Origin: Rotaria sp. Silwood1
Lineage: Eukaryota; Rotifera; Eurotatoria; Philodinida; Philodinidae
Length of the DNA stretch: 64,000 nucleotides
Assembly: GCA_905250075.1 (NCBI GenBank)
Contig: CAJNOP010000185.1
Location: 171,944-235,943 of the forward strand
Direction: 5' to 3'
Within the stretch, counting starts at the first letter, position 1; the number at the start of each line of letters is the position of its first letter. The notes beneath the pieces were generated by a model, which had not been told where the DNA came from, made no database searches, and saw only the letters and a list, made by a program, of their open reading frames with translations. The position numbers and the translations under genes were made by a program. Positions 1 through 13,263 of the stretch are shown here, one piece after another.

Positions 1-2
1 CT

Positions 3-660
3 AATTCAACATGTCTAGAAACAATATCGAATGGTTCAAATGATATTTGTTTACGTGAAGTTGATTGTAATCGAAGATATTTAAGACTTGCATGTGAATT
101 TACATTACCTGGTTTGTTTATAATAATAGAATTATTGAATAAAAAACTTCAGATATGTTTATGCTCGTCTATTTTTTTTTTAAGGAAGTGCTGAATTAAC
201 AAGTTCACAATTTCGTCATTGTACTAAAATTCGTGGTCGCCGTCGTCTTTTACCAATATGGGTATGGATTGCCATAGCTATTGGTGGTACATTATTACTT
301 TTAATTATTCTTGGTGCTATTATTTCATTGATGTCAAAATCAAAAAAACGTTCATCAAAATCAAAAATAACTTTGCCTGAACAACGTTTTCCAGATGAAA
401 AAAGTAAAAATAATTTTGTTTGATAATTCTTTAAGTTTTTTTGCTGTTTTAGTTGTTCGAGTTACACCAAAACGTGTAGATCCATCTGCTGAACCAGTAA
501 GGATTTCTATCTTCTTCTTTTTATTTATTTATTTATTTATAAAATATTATTAAATTTTCTTTATTTTTAGATGCTTATTCGATCTACCCCAACGAATGCA
601 TCTAATACAGATTATTTACAACCTCGATCATCAGCAACAGAAAATACTCCAAATGTTTAA
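3..660 (+). CDS. 3' part of a single-pass membrane protein gene
   Basis: Four exons join in frame (3-111, 185-403, 453-496, 571-660; stop TAA 658-660); the 5' part lies outside the window. The visible start is a Cys-containing extracellular stretch (CLREVDCNRRYLRLACEF). It is followed by one strongly hydrophobic helix (IWVWIAIAIGGTLLLLIILG), a basic stop-transfer patch of Lys/Arg/Ser and a hydrophilic tail ending TENTPNV. That is the layout of a type I receptor-like protein. The first reading stop after the helix (TGA near 421) is avoided by a 49-nt intron whose GTAAAA donor is at 404. I do not recognise the family. Exon structure is well supported by phase; function is unknown. Confidence 0.7.
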
Positions 661-2278
661 TTCAAACTTGTCTACTTGTATTTTTTCAACATAATCGACA
701 CATTTTTACTTTTTTGTGTATGTTTTTGTCCTTTCACTACCCAAATATATGAAAAAACGCAAAAATAAAAACTAATTGCAATTGAAAGTTAATGAACGTT
801 ATTAATATCGAATAGAGATTTATAAGATATTTGTTCGGTTGATAAAGTTCTATTGATTTAACGTTCAAATAAATATTTATTAGATCATTTTAAACACTAA
901 TAAAAATCGTTTGTTATTAATATTATATGAAAAGAAAAATTTATGAAATGATAAAAGCTTTTTTATTATTTATTTGAACATGTCTAGAATAAATTGATAA
1001 AAAAAAACAAGCCAATAAAATCTTTTTTTGTATACATACAAATAAATACTATCAATATACATATATCTTTTATCTTCACAAAGTTTTAACTATTTTACGT
1101 TTAATTCTTAACATAACACTAAATATCAATTATAATATTATGAATTTCGATTGAATGATATAGTTACTATAGATAGGAAGAATTTTAGACTGAATTTGAG
1201 TCATATTCTAATGATAACTTATCACTTTCATTTATAAAAAATTGAATCTAATCTTTTCATTTTATGTAACTGAAAATATCAATAAATATTTGAATTTTTA
1301 GAACAAAAATTTAAATTTAGCTTTTTTTTTTTTCTTCCGATTAAATTTTGATGAATCATAATTATTATTTATTGTTATAAAATTAGTCATATTCAGCAAG
1401 TGAATGATGTCATATGCTTTTTATAGTAAATCATCATATTGATATGAATGTGGAAAGAATTTAATATTTAATTATTATTTGGTGAGTAATCAATGAAGAT
1501 GATTCAACGTTGTAAGTTAAACTCTTATTTTCGATTGTTGATCAATTGTTAATCCGAATGCAAGCAATAATAAAAGAAAAGTATATTGCGATTAATCGTC
1601 TATTACTTTGGTTGCATGATCTTAAGATTGTTAAGTGGATAGAATCTTTCAAATAAAAGAAAAGCCAAAATTATGATCACATGAGTACTATGAAAGAAAT
1701 TTATTTTAGGCATATATCTAATTGTTGATAAGGACTAAGCTGAATCTTCAGAAATCTTTAACTAAAAGAACGTTGTATGTGTAATATTTTAGGAGAAATA
1801 TTGAATGTATTTCTGATTGAAAAGGAATTTCTATGAAATCATTGATCTATTTTTATTTTTATTTTTTGTTTCAATTCGATATTTTAAAGAAACCTATTTT
1901 AGATACTATACAAATAAAACAATTGATATCAGCAATTACAATTAAAACAACGAATATTAAAATTTAATTCTTGTGTTTAAAGATTAGAAAAAAGAAATAG
2001 TATTTATGAAGTTTTTCCGAGTATCATTTGTTTTTTTTCAATGAATAGTTCAATTCTATTTACTACTAAACTCATATATTTCAAGCGAATGTAGAATATA
2101 TTTACAAAAAAAAACTGGATAAATGCAGGCACACATATAGTGAAAAATAAACCTAAGATAAAAAATTTTTCATATATGAATACATTGATTTTAAAGGACT
2201 TCTAAATCAACATGTCGTAGATAAGGATGTTTTTTCTAAAACAAAAAAAAGAAAAGTTTTATCTAAATAAATAATTTA
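661..2278. other. Intergenic, AT-rich
   Basis: No coding exon, RNA gene or repeat structure that I can support. It separates the convergent 3' ends of the membrane-protein gene and the zinc transporter gene. A plausible polyadenylation signal (AATAAA-like) for the upstream gene lies near 762-770. Confidence 0.5.
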
Positions 2279-5200
2279 TTATCTTACTCGAAGATTTCGT
2301 TCAATACGATCAATTTCAGCTCCAACTCTGTCAACAATATTTTCACCATGTTTTAGAAGAAATGCTTCAGCTAATTCAATTGAATCAACTTTTTTCATTT
2401 CCTAATAAGGGAAAAAAAATAGAATAATTATTTTTTTTGTTTTATTCATTTTGATTTTTGCTAACTTCAAGAATAACTTGAATATCAACTTTTTCCAAAT
2501 AGGATCGAGTTATTTCTCGTCCATCAATATCAACTTCAGCTTTAAACATTACTGATTGTGAACCCATATCAGTTGCTTTAATATCATATAGAGCACGAAC
2601 CATTCGATCATTTTCTAAATCACTATTTATTGCTTCAATTTGATTTGGATGAATCGATCTTTCAAAAAAAAAAAGAAAATGATTCTTATCGCAAAAAAAA
2701 AAACACCATCTTTTAATATAATTTACCGGCCAACAAGTGCAACTGTATTTGAATAAATAATAAATGAAGCAACACCACCTAAAATAGCGCCAATAATCAA
2801 TGATCCAATAGCATCTGGAATAGGTGATTGAAGATAAAGTGAAAGACTCATTGCTGATGCAGCTACACAAACGCCTAAAACTGCTGCTAGATCTTCAAGT
2901 AGAACGACATTTACATTTGGTTTATAACCTTGACTGACTATTATAATAAGAACAATTAATCAATATATGAAACACAATTTTATCTATATACCATATTCCC
3001 AGAATCGTAATCCTGACTCTTTAGCTGATGCCCGAATTTCAGTGACAGCCATATAAAGTGTTGCTGAAATCAGATAAAAAACATATTGAATCTAAGCAAA
3101 GTCAAATAAACAAACCGCTTTCAGAGATTAATGCACCACTCAGTAAAGCTAAACCCTTTAAAAACAAACAGAATATTAATCATATTATATTAAGCCCCTC
3201 TCCATCGTCAACAATCGGTCTTGGGTCAAATACATTCAAACCGTATGAAATTTTTATCATATATTGGGACTGTAGTAAATAGATGGTGCTGTATTTTTCA
3301 GGCCTACAGTATGATATTTTCGCGAGATACACAACAAACAATTGTAAAAAGTACAGCTGATATGGCAACCACGAAAATCTCTGTGGGTTCTCATTCTGTA
3401 TATTTAAAGTTTTTTATTTAAAAAGAAAAAAACATCTCAGTCGGAAGTAAAATTCATGAAATTACTTCTGGACTTAGTCAAGTTCGAAAATTTCGGATCT
3501 GATAGGCTTTAGCCTGCAGTGTTTCACAAAGTTCTCTTTTCTAAATTCACACTTTTGATGCAGAGAAAAAAGCATAACAAGTGCAATAACTAATTCCAGA
3601 AGTGCTCATCTACTATTTTTAAAATTATATTCGTCTATAATAATAAAAATAGTTAATTCAAAAAAAACGAGCACAACACCTTTACATGCTCTTTCAAACA
3701 AAAGAAAAAAAATGAATTGATTACAATGAAACTCCTTTGAAAATTCTATTACGTACAATTAATTTTCATAATTCTGAGATAATTAGACGTCTTTTTTGAG
3801 GCAGGGAGGGGCTTAATCATCAAATTTAAATACCCAAAAAACAGATTCCATTTCTTGAGGATGTAATAAAACTAAAACACCATGATACCATGCTAAACCT
3901 GTACCAAAACAAAATATACCAACGCCACTTATTAGCGATGAAATATAAGTCATATTAGAATATCCATAGCTAAATATTAGATTTTTTTTTATTAATTTAA
4001 TATAACCTTTCATATAAATAAAAAATTACGGATGTTCTGGATTTGGTTTTTTAATTGATTGATATAAACCAAATGTTAAAATAAGTTGATTACATGTATC
4101 AGCAATCGAATGTACAGCTTCGGAAAATAACGATGCTGAACCTGTAAATAACCATCCAATTGTTTTTATTACAGCATTTGTTGCATTACTAAAATTTTCA
4201 AATAGAAAATAAAAACATACATTAAAAATTAGCTAAATCTTTTCGTTATTTTTTAATTCAACGATAAAAACTATTTTTATTTCCATCGAAATCAATTCGA
4301 TATTTTACTATTGAATAAATCTTCTATATTTCTAATATTCGAAAATCTTACATAAGAACTGCAGCAACAACTACTTTTCCACCACCAGTTGCAAGTATAG
4401 AATTTGTAGCCTAAAAAAAAAAAAATAAGTAATTCATTTATTGTTTTTTATTTCTTCAAAAAAAAAAGAAAAATCAACATACTGATTTTTGATTATCAAA
4501 TGAAGTATTTTCAAGCATTGATAAACGTTTTTGATATTCTTTTAATGATTTTTTTAAACTAAATATAGCTGACAAACACAACTAAATGTATAAAAAAAAG
4601 TTAATACCCAAAAAAATTTATTTACCTTCATATTCTTGTTGTCGTGCTTTGGTTCGTTTAGCTTTTGCTTTATTTAACATTTCTGGACTACCCCATACTT
4701 CATAAGCTCTTTAAAACAAAATCAAAATATTCTAAAATTTATTGATTTCATCTTACCGTTTTTCAACATCACCTCGTCGATAGACTGTTAACATTTCAGC
4801 AGACTCAACAACATCTGAATAAGGTGAACGTGTTTTGTATTGTTTAAGTGTTTCCAAATCACTGAATAAAAAAAAATATATTTATATACATACAATATTC
4901 AAAAGATCGAAAAACTAATCTTACGATGGTTTTAATAAATATTCATTCATAGCTCGTACAGCTGTAAGAAAATTATTTTCAGTATAACTTGCAGTATAAT
5001 CAGTTACTTTTGATTTTCGTGTTCGAACTAAAATAAATCAATTTTATGATTAATATTCTATTTTTAAATTCATACCTTTCAATACGGTAGAAACTGGTGC
5101 TTTAATTGAAACAATTTTCTCAGATATTACCGATTGACTATTATTATTCGATGATGGAGTTGATCCAGACTGTTTTCGTATTAATAATCCATCGATCTTT

Positions 5201-5733
5201 CGTTGGTTTAATAAATTATATTGATAAAATGTTATCGGACTATGAAAAAAAAACAAAACAAGAAACTTAATCATATTTATTTTATAGTTTAGAAAGTTAC
5301 AATGAAGAAATCGTGCGAAGGACATTATATCGTATAGCATTGGTGACTATGGTATAGGTACGTTTTGAATCAATAATTGTAGAGATTTGACGAGCTACAA
5401 AGAAACATAAAATTAGTAATTTAACGATAATATCTAACGCAGAATAAAAAGAAAACTAGTGATAACAACTTGTTTTCGTTCATAGTGATAGCAGAACATA
5501 TCATCTAAACTTTTCCGAGCTTTAAGACAGATCAAGTACTCTAAGATTAATAGTCATATACAAACAAATAAATATTTTATATTTCTTTAAATTAAAAAAA
5601 AAGAACATATTTAAATGAAATTTCAAGTAAAGTATAAAAATCAAATTTATTTTTATTTTAAACAATACAAAATCTGCTTACTAGTTCTTAATGTTGGTCT
5701 TACACCATATTCAAATAAATTTTGAACCAACAT
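2279..5733 (-). CDS. SLC30A9: SLC30A9/ZnT9-type mitochondrial zinc transporter
   Basis: Fifteen exons on the minus strand: 5733-5682, 5394-5301, 5239-5076, 5027-4925, 4861-4757, 4708-4626, 4568-4483, 4410-4352, 4188-4030, 3969-3834, 3155-3116, 3063-2992, 2937-2727, 2658-2466, 2401-2279. They total 1680 nt (559 residues), close to the human protein. ZnT9 exports zinc from mitochondria. The N-terminus is Arg/Ser-rich with few acids, like a mitochondrial presequence, and an in-frame TAG just upstream fixes the start. Next come the ZnT9-specific region (EVWGSPE) and the cation-diffusion-facilitator transmembrane part. That part has FSEAVHSIADTCNQ (His and Asp of the metal site) and LLEDLAAVLG, where ZnT9 carries Glu instead of the usual His. 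The C-terminal domain is ATDMGSQSVMFKAEVDIDGR and LLKHGENIVDRVGAEIDR. Intron 3156-3833 is long because it holds a MITE. Confidence 0.94.
3194..3812. mobile_element. 619-bp TTAA-flanked MITE (piggyBac-like) in the SLC30A9 intron
   Basis: The element is bounded on both sides by TTAA (3190-3193 and 3813-3816). Its ends are inverted: GCCCCTC at the left and GAGGGGC at the right, with weaker complementarity further in. It carries no coding capacity. Internal short palindromes include GAAGTAA...TTACTTC near 3444-3469 and AGGCTTTAGCCT near 3505. Deleting it with one TTAA leaves a 55-nt intron, the normal length here, so the insertion site can be read precisely. TTAA target duplication is the hallmark of piggyBac elements. 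The short terminal repeat is why the family call stays tentative. Confidence 0.75.
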
Positions 5734-6011
5734 ATTGATCTTTCTCTACATATTCATTAATAATCCAAATAGGTTATCTATAATATATAATCATCTGAAA
5801 ACAAGAAAAAAAAATTTCCACCTATTTTAATTGAATGTTTTCTTTTTTATCAAAAATTAAATAAATGGAGATACATGAAGTACTTAACAAACATGAGATT
5901 TAATATTTTTAAGCTGTTTTGTTTTTGGATAGTAAAATGTTAGAAAACAAAAAAAAAAAAACCAAAGAATAAAATATCACTGATAATGTATGAGTATGTT
6001 TATCAAAACAT

Positions 6012-6688
6012 CTATACCATTGATCGACTCTCAGATAATTTATCCGTAATCTAAAATAATAGAAAATTATTATATTTTTATAGAATATAAAAGATAAATA
6101 TTAACTTGTCGAAGACCAGGTAATAATAAAATTGAACCTATAATTGGTAAACGTCGAAGAAAGTTGATAACTATTGGAAGAAAGCCACTAGAAAAATTAA
6201 ATCTTTTGTTTTTTTTTGTTTTTATATTAGAACAACAAAACTAATCAAACGAACCCGAACAAAAGAAAAAATCCATAAAATTCAATAATTATACCAGTTA
6301 ATGGCCAACCGATTAGAACAAGTAGAATTCCACCAAAGAATAAAGCAGTAGCCTTTATTTTAAAACTTTGGAAGAAAAAACGAACTGTTCGTTCAAGACC
6401 AATTATCATACAAAGACCACCAAGAAATAATATCTAAATAAATAAATTTAATTAATTTAAAGACAAGAAAAAAAAAGTAAATAAACAAGATAATAAATTG
6501 AATATTTACATTTCCAACAGCTAGTAAACCTTTATCAAATAGAAATATCATACCAAGAAAAATAAAACCAACACCAAATATTGTTAGACCAAGACCGATC
6601 TCTTAAATTAATAAATTATTATTAGTTGTCTTTTTCAAACAGATCTAAGTATTTATTTACTCTGTAAATCTGACAATTGTATAGGCAT
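6012..6688 (-). CDS. GOLT1B: GOT1-type vesicle transport protein
   Basis: Five exons (6688-6661, 6601-6510, 6433-6255, 6187-6106, 6050-6012) give 139 residues against 138 in human GOT1B. GOT1/SFT2-family proteins sit in early Golgi and ER-derived vesicles and assist membrane fusion. Four hydrophobic helices are visible. Family signatures include [67 protein letters not shown] and [17 protein letters not shown] at the C-terminus. The first exon is only 28 nt; using the AAG just before AGATCGG as acceptor restores the conserved KIGLG. It lies 278 bp upstream of the SLC30A9 start on the same strand, with no sign of a shared transcript. Confidence 0.94.
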
Positions 6689-9177
6689 TTTTATTTTTCT
6701 AATAAATATTTATTAATTAACTATTTGTGAATAATTAACAAAGATAAATCATTTTATTCAATATGAACTTCAAAGAAGTGTAAAAAACATTTATAAGGAA
6801 TCGAACATAGACTTGAACACGTTAAATTGATATGTTGATACGAAATAAAAATTAGTTGTGGTTGTCTCTGACATATATTTCGTCTCCGTATTCCATAGTT
6901 TACTATTGTATACCTATGCATAACTAAGGATTATAATCGATAGATGGCATTTGTAGACATTGGTTTTTTTTTCAAGTAAGGACGTTTTGTCATACATCGA
7001 AAGATAAAATAAATCATCCTATTTTTACATGTTCATTAGTCATTTGGTGAACTTTAAATGAGCCTTTTTATAAGCTGTATTCTGTGTCTGAGTAAACGGG
7101 AACTATTTTCTAACCAATGTTTAGGGATGGATTTTTATTTACAAAAACGAATATTTAATATTTAAAACACAATCTTGTTCTAAACATTGTTTGAAATATT
7201 TTCTCTTTCAATAGTATGTATTCATCTTGTTTTCCTACGGATATCCGTGAAATGTCATTTATGGCAAGATCAAATTCATTTTTGTAGAATTTTATGAAAC
7301 AATGTTTTGTATCTTTATTTATCGCCTAAATATCACTTGCAAAATGATTAAGTCAAAAAAAAAAAAGAATTCAACTACTGTACAGACACTATAGAAACAG
7401 TACTTTGTGACGTCTTAATTTTCAATATCTAGTTATTGAAAGATGTTCAAAAATATAATTGATTGCTAAAATCGACTAGAAACATATAATTCAATATTAT
7501 TATGCTTAACAGATACATTAATAATCATGATAGAATTTCGAACTTATTGTTGTTATTAGCATAATAGAAATTATCTGCTGTTAATTGTTGTAAGATATTT
7601 TTATCTACATGGCTTGCAGAATTTTCGTTTGATACGAAATATATTCTAATATCTTTCTGTTTTCTTATTCATATATTTTTTATAAATGTTTCCTGAAAAC
7701 AATTTACGCTAATACTGCTATATGTGAATAATACACAAATTCGACACTAATTATAGCAAAAACAAAAATAAAGTGTCTACATAAGCACACACTTCACATA
7801 GATTATTTGACAGAGATACTAGTACAAATACAAACCTTATTATTTGCTAGTGCAACTTTTAAGATAAGAAGGATCAATTCCTCTTCCACTTGGTGAACAT
7901 TTCTGTCTCTAGGGTGTTACCTTTTTTTGTATATATTTATTATGCACGTCCGAAACTCAAAGTTTTCTCTATCGTCATTCTGGAATGTGTCTAAAAAAAT
8001 CAACATGTAGCTCACTATTTTTGCATCAAATATCATTTGTTGACAATTCCAAGTTGTTAGTAATGATATCTATGCCAGATAACAACCCATATTGAAAAAA
8101 CCTATTTTTTTTTATTGCATTTTGGCTTCGTCTTCGAAGGTTTGACATATATTTTCATTAGAAAATGAGCATTCAAGTATAATTATAGGCAACATAAGCA
8201 TGACATTTTTTTTCTATTAGTAACATATGAATCAATTTAGAAAAAAAAAGACTTTGTCATAGTGACTTGAAAATTACGCATTAAAAAAAAAAAAGGATGC
8301 TTAGCATATAATTCACCAAGCCATTATTCTTACAACTTAAAAATTCTCTTATCGTGATCAATTTATTTGCTGCAAATATCCAACGCAATTAATGCTTATA
8401 ATAGATAGTTTTTTTTCTTGACTGTCTGTTAACCATTTGTCTTGACAATTGCTTATGTAATTTACAATATTCATAATGCACGTGAAAGCTTGAAAATAGC
8501 GTAGTCCATTATTTAACGAACTTTTTGAAGAATTGTAAAAAGCTCCAATATTTTGTCTTTAAATAATAGTATTTATGATCTTTTTGCGTACTCGATGATC
8601 CGTGTTATAGATAAGCTTCTCAAAATTTTCTTTATCAAAACCTTGACTCTTTCCCCGAAATAGTATTTAGTCAACTACTTGAGCAAATATTTTGTTAAAA
8701 AAAGTTAAGATGTTTAATGCAATGTTGTTTTAATGTAAAGTGGATTTGACATCTCGAGTATTTCTTTTTTTATTCGAAGTTTATGATTTGCATAAGCAAA
8801 AGATTTATCCCGAAGTATTCTAAAAAATATAAATACATTCTTCATAAAATATAAAAGTATGATCATTTTGAATATCTCTTGATAGATAAACTAAAAAGAT
8901 TTCTATTAATATGAAGAATATGACAAAAAATTTCTCCCAAGATTGATTAAAGTATTCAAATTCTATTATGAAAAAAAAATATATTATTTTTTATGTCATA
9001 ATTCTTTATATTTGAATACCGTGACCGACTTATTATCAATCATATGTAATTTGTGCTAGCATAAGCCAAAATTATTTTTACTTCTTTGACATTTATTTAA
9101 AATGAGTAAGAGATATATTTACAACACAGAAAACAAAATTGTAATCGACAAGAAAATAAAAACCCAAAAGATTCCTT
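6689..9177. other. Intergenic, AT-rich, 2.5 kb
   Basis: No exon with conserved protein content, no RNA gene and no convincing repeat found. It contains only homopolymer runs of A and T and short random open frames. Confidence 0.45.
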
Positions 9178-9882
9178 CTATGTTTGTTGTATGATACGTA
9201 CAAATTCTTCATAACTTATTTTACCATCATGATCCGTATCAACTTCACCTAAAACTTCATTAATCCGACGTTCACTAACATCACGATTTAATCGTCTTAA
9301 AACTTCATGTAATTCAGTTGCAGTAATATAACCTATGAAATGCAAAGCAAAAAAAAATACATCGTTAAAAAATAAATATTTGTATTTCAAAATTTTTTTA
9401 CCTGAATTATCCATATCAAAACATTTAAATGCTCGTCGCATTTCATCATCGGTAAATTTTCGTTCGTAAACATTTTTCATAACTTTAACAAATTCATCAA
9501 ATTCAACTTGAAAGAAAATTTTCAATAAATTAAAACAATCGAATATTAAATTTACCTGAACCATTTCCATCTATATCCATTTCTTTCATTACTTTTCGGA
9601 CTAAACTATCTGTGGGATTGAAATTTAAAGCAACTAATACTTGCTTTAATTCTGATAATGATATAGTTCCACTTCTATCTCGATCAAATAGATCAAATGC
9701 ATCACGTAAGTCTATCAATTCCAAAAAAAACAAATAAATAAATTTTATTAATCTTTGACAATACAATTCATTGATTACCTTTCATTTGACGATTAGATAA
9801 GTTTCCTTGATTTTTCTATAAAAATATACAATAGTTTTTTTTTCGAATTATTATTTCTTATTATATGTCTACTCACCGACAT
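9178..9882 (-). CDS. Calmodulin-like protein with four EF hands
   Basis: Exons 9882-9877, 9815-9779, 9711-9556, 9506-9402 and 9332-9178 give 152 residues. The first exon codes only Met-Ser before a GTGAGT donor. All four EF-hand loops are canonical with acidic positions 1, 3 and 12: residues 24-35 (DRDRSGTISLSE), 60-71 (DIDGNGSVEFDE), 97-108 (DMDNSGYITATE) and 133-144 (DTDHDGKISYEE). So four calcium sites are expected. Length and loop spacing match calmodulin, troponin C and centrin relatives. The inter-loop sequence differs too much for calmodulin itself and lacks the long N-terminal tail of centrin. It is probably a cytosolic calcium sensor; the partner is unknown. Confidence 0.9.
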
Positions 9883-12800
9883 TTGATTTATTACAGTGTG
9901 ACAAGATCTTTTTTTTACTTTTCTCCTGTCTCGTCTTGTATTCTGGTGAAGAATGAAAAAAAGCAGACAGAATATGTTGAAACACCTTGTGTAGACATAA
10001 CTTATAACGATAAATATAAAATGAGAAAAAAAATTTTTTTTTCTTTTCTCATACTGCAAATGCAAATGGTTCTTTAACAAGTTGTTATTGGATATTGATG
10101 AAGATAAAATATCAATAAGCAAATGTGCAAAAAAAGTCTCTGATAAAGAATTTTTCACATCCCACGTTCCAATTACATAGAATTTCTATTTTTTTTGTTA
10201 GTTGCTGATTGATGGAATATATAGGAGATTATATATAATATGTTTGTATGTTTATCTTGTGTTTTTTAAGGATATTTTTAAGTAATCAGTAATAACATGA
10301 TAGTGGATGATGTTTTCCTTGTTATTGTTTGGAAAGTATTGTTGGCTTAAATTTGTCCTAGGGTAAGAAATATTTTGAAGAACCTAAGAAGATAGAATAA
10401 TTCTCAAAATTTGGTTCGATATGATATTTTCAACTTGAAAAAAAATTGACTTTTTTTATGCAATATTTTTAGTAAACGTATGCAGTATTTAACTCACTTC
10501 GGAAGCCCAAAAACTGATTGATCGCTTTTGAATCGAGAGTATGTGTATCATTTAGATTCTAATGGACTATGAATATTCTGGAAAAAGTTTGGATTCTTAG
10601 CTTATTGTTGGGGAGATATTAAACTTTTGCGTTATCTTTTATAACGTAATGTCGTGCTTCCCCCTCAGGAGCACGAGAAAAACTGATTTACAAATTTTTA
10701 AGTGGCAATTTACATAGAGAGATGCCTAGGGTGTTGGTGGGGGGGGGGGGGGGGGACTGAAGAGAAGACGAACATCCACACTAGCTGAAAATAAAATATG
10801 ATTTGTTATGAATAACTCTCGCTTGAATATTTGATTGTTCAGCTTTAATCGGAAATCTTATATTGTCACATCAATTGAAGAATGATGAAATATTTGAGAA
10901 TTGTACAGCAGTGTTTGGTCTATCACTATATATGCAGTAGATGTCAAAATTATTCAATTAGTAGATACTTTTATCTTATAACCATCTAGTTTTCGTCAGG
11001 TAACAGCCAATAAGCTTTAGCATACTAATAAAAAATTTCGGATCCACCAATTGGTCTCTTAGAGCATGTCGTTTTTCATTCTTTCAAAAATATCCATCTA
11101 TTCATTTTGCAAAGTGCTGCGCACCTATTCTAAATTGAAATTTTCGTTATAATACATGATTCAATAGAACAATTTGTGATCTTCATAATTTTCATAATAT
11201 TTATGTTGAAAAGTTGTTTTCGTTGTCTTCTACGTGTATATCCTGATCATAGATAGACTCTGTTATGCTATGAATAGTAGGAATAGGAAACTTATGAGAG
11301 TCCTAGCAACAAACTAAGTGCTGATCGCACCAATCAATACATCCTTGTTTGATGAGTTATATATCCACTTTATTGCTGGGACTGCAATAAATTTGTTATT
11401 ACTCTTGCTATTTATTGTGTAAGGAAGGTAAAGAGCTTAAGAAATATGATTGGTTTTGATTACAAATATAAGAATCTCATCTGAAAAAATATTTCCTACA
11501 AATCCATTACCTCCTTCACTGTATGAAGGATGTGGGTGTGAGTGCGTATATGAATCTTCTTTTCACAAACACCCACACCGACACGCGATATATACTTAAC
11601 CATCTGAATGACATTATTCTCTAGGACAACTTCCAGCACTTTAACGCTTCAATAATATATGAAAATTTTTTCTGTAGAACAGCGATCACTCTGCATACAA
11701 AAATGATAGTACATTTCATACATCGATACTCCATATTGCCTACTGTTCTTCGACTCAATAGAAATTTTCGTTGACGATACCACGTTGACACATTATTCCC
11801 TTCAGATATTAATCAAAATAGATGGATTGTCTATCATATGACTTTAGTTGTTGATATCTGGATAATCGTCAAATGTTTTTTTTTTCAGTTCATCTTAATC
11901 AATTAGTAGACATTGCAACATATGAACTTCGTTTCAGGTTCAACTCCACAAACGTTTTCGTTTTCGAGTAGTAGCATAAACTGATTGAAATATGAAACCT
12001 ATCGATTGTGTTTATTTAGAGATGTAACCAGATCGGTCGCATCATCATCAATGTATCATCGACGAACAACCAAGTAATCGAGTTGCAAAATTTTTCTTTT
12101 TCAAGCTAAAGTTCGAAGAATATGTTTTTTCCATCTCTTGGCAATTTGTTACAAAACAGGGAGACACATAATGAGAAAATGATCTTGATGAGATGCAATC
12201 AAGCAAAAAGAAAGAAAAAAAAAACTAATCTTGCCTTTTTTTTAGTATCCATCTGTGTACATATTCCGCCTACATATTGATTTTACTCACTGAAATATAT
12301 GTATACATATATGAAAGAAAAAGAAGACAACAGTAATAGAAGTTCTCTTGCTCTTGATATCTGCACTTGCAGGAAAAAATCCAATATAATCATGCAGTCA
12401 TCAATAACTTTTTTCGTTCGATAAACTTCCGTATTCGCCAAGACACTCAGCATATACTTGAATGATGATGTTATTTTTTTATTTTTACTATAGAAAAGAA
12501 AACATTCTCTACAAAACTGCACTTACAGAAAAATTTTACATGTCTCTTAGCATTGGTAAAATTCAAAACGTAATTCGTCAGTGATCTCAAAAAAAAACTA
12601 CCTTTTTTCCTTATATTTGAGTTCTATCCAGGATCATGAAACACATCTATAGACTCAGTTTTTGATGCTCTTTCGAATGGTGTATTTGAAGTAGAAAATT
12701 GATGTAGTTAAAATTTTCAAAACATAAGTTTTCTAAAAACCCAGAGACTCTTTGCTATTTTTAAATTTTCGACTTATTTTCAAGTTCAATTTTTTATCAA

Positions 12801-13263
12801 AAGTACCTCATCATGAAGAGGAGAATTTTCTCTTTCCAATGGTATATTATAGAAGCATATTCGTGTCATTGGAGAGAAACTGGAACTCAATACATGCAGG
12901 TGTTCCAGTAATTTTTTGCTTTGAAAAACACAAGTTCTCCAGAAATCATGGTCTCACGCTTGAAGTTTTTGGATCCTGACCGTGATATTTGTACTGTTTT
13001 AGGCAGAATATATGGCTACATTCTGGTGAAATCAGAATGAAAATCAGACCTTGCATTCGCTGGCAAACAGTCCGCCTTTATGATTAGATGCAAGTGTTCC
13101 AATAATTTCTTGACCCACTGTAGAAAAAAATCAGAATTTAAAAAAATTTTTGTTTTGATCTTATTCATTGATTAATTAGAATAGTACATTATAATGAATC
13201 AACTTTCATTTCGACCATTAAAAGATTTAGAAAACTGAATATGTTTCGTTTTGTTTGTTTCAG
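9883..13263. other. Intergenic, 3.4 kb
   Basis: No supported gene. Contents seen: a run of about 17 G at 10739-10755 and a short TGTGGG-like hairpin at 11531-11580. From about 12,700 onwards the sequence has slightly higher complexity without a recognisable frame; the missing 5' exons of the zincin-like pseudogene may lie here in decayed form. Confidence 0.4.
11531..11580. repeat. TGTGGG-like hairpin
   Basis: The left arm TGTGGGTGTGAGTG (11531-11544) is matched by a right arm with CACCCACACC after about 25 nt. It is one member of a dispersed family in this window that includes 15190-15253, 15497-15546, 24091-24131, 58062-58168, 60317-60378 and 61028-61105. Confidence 0.6.
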
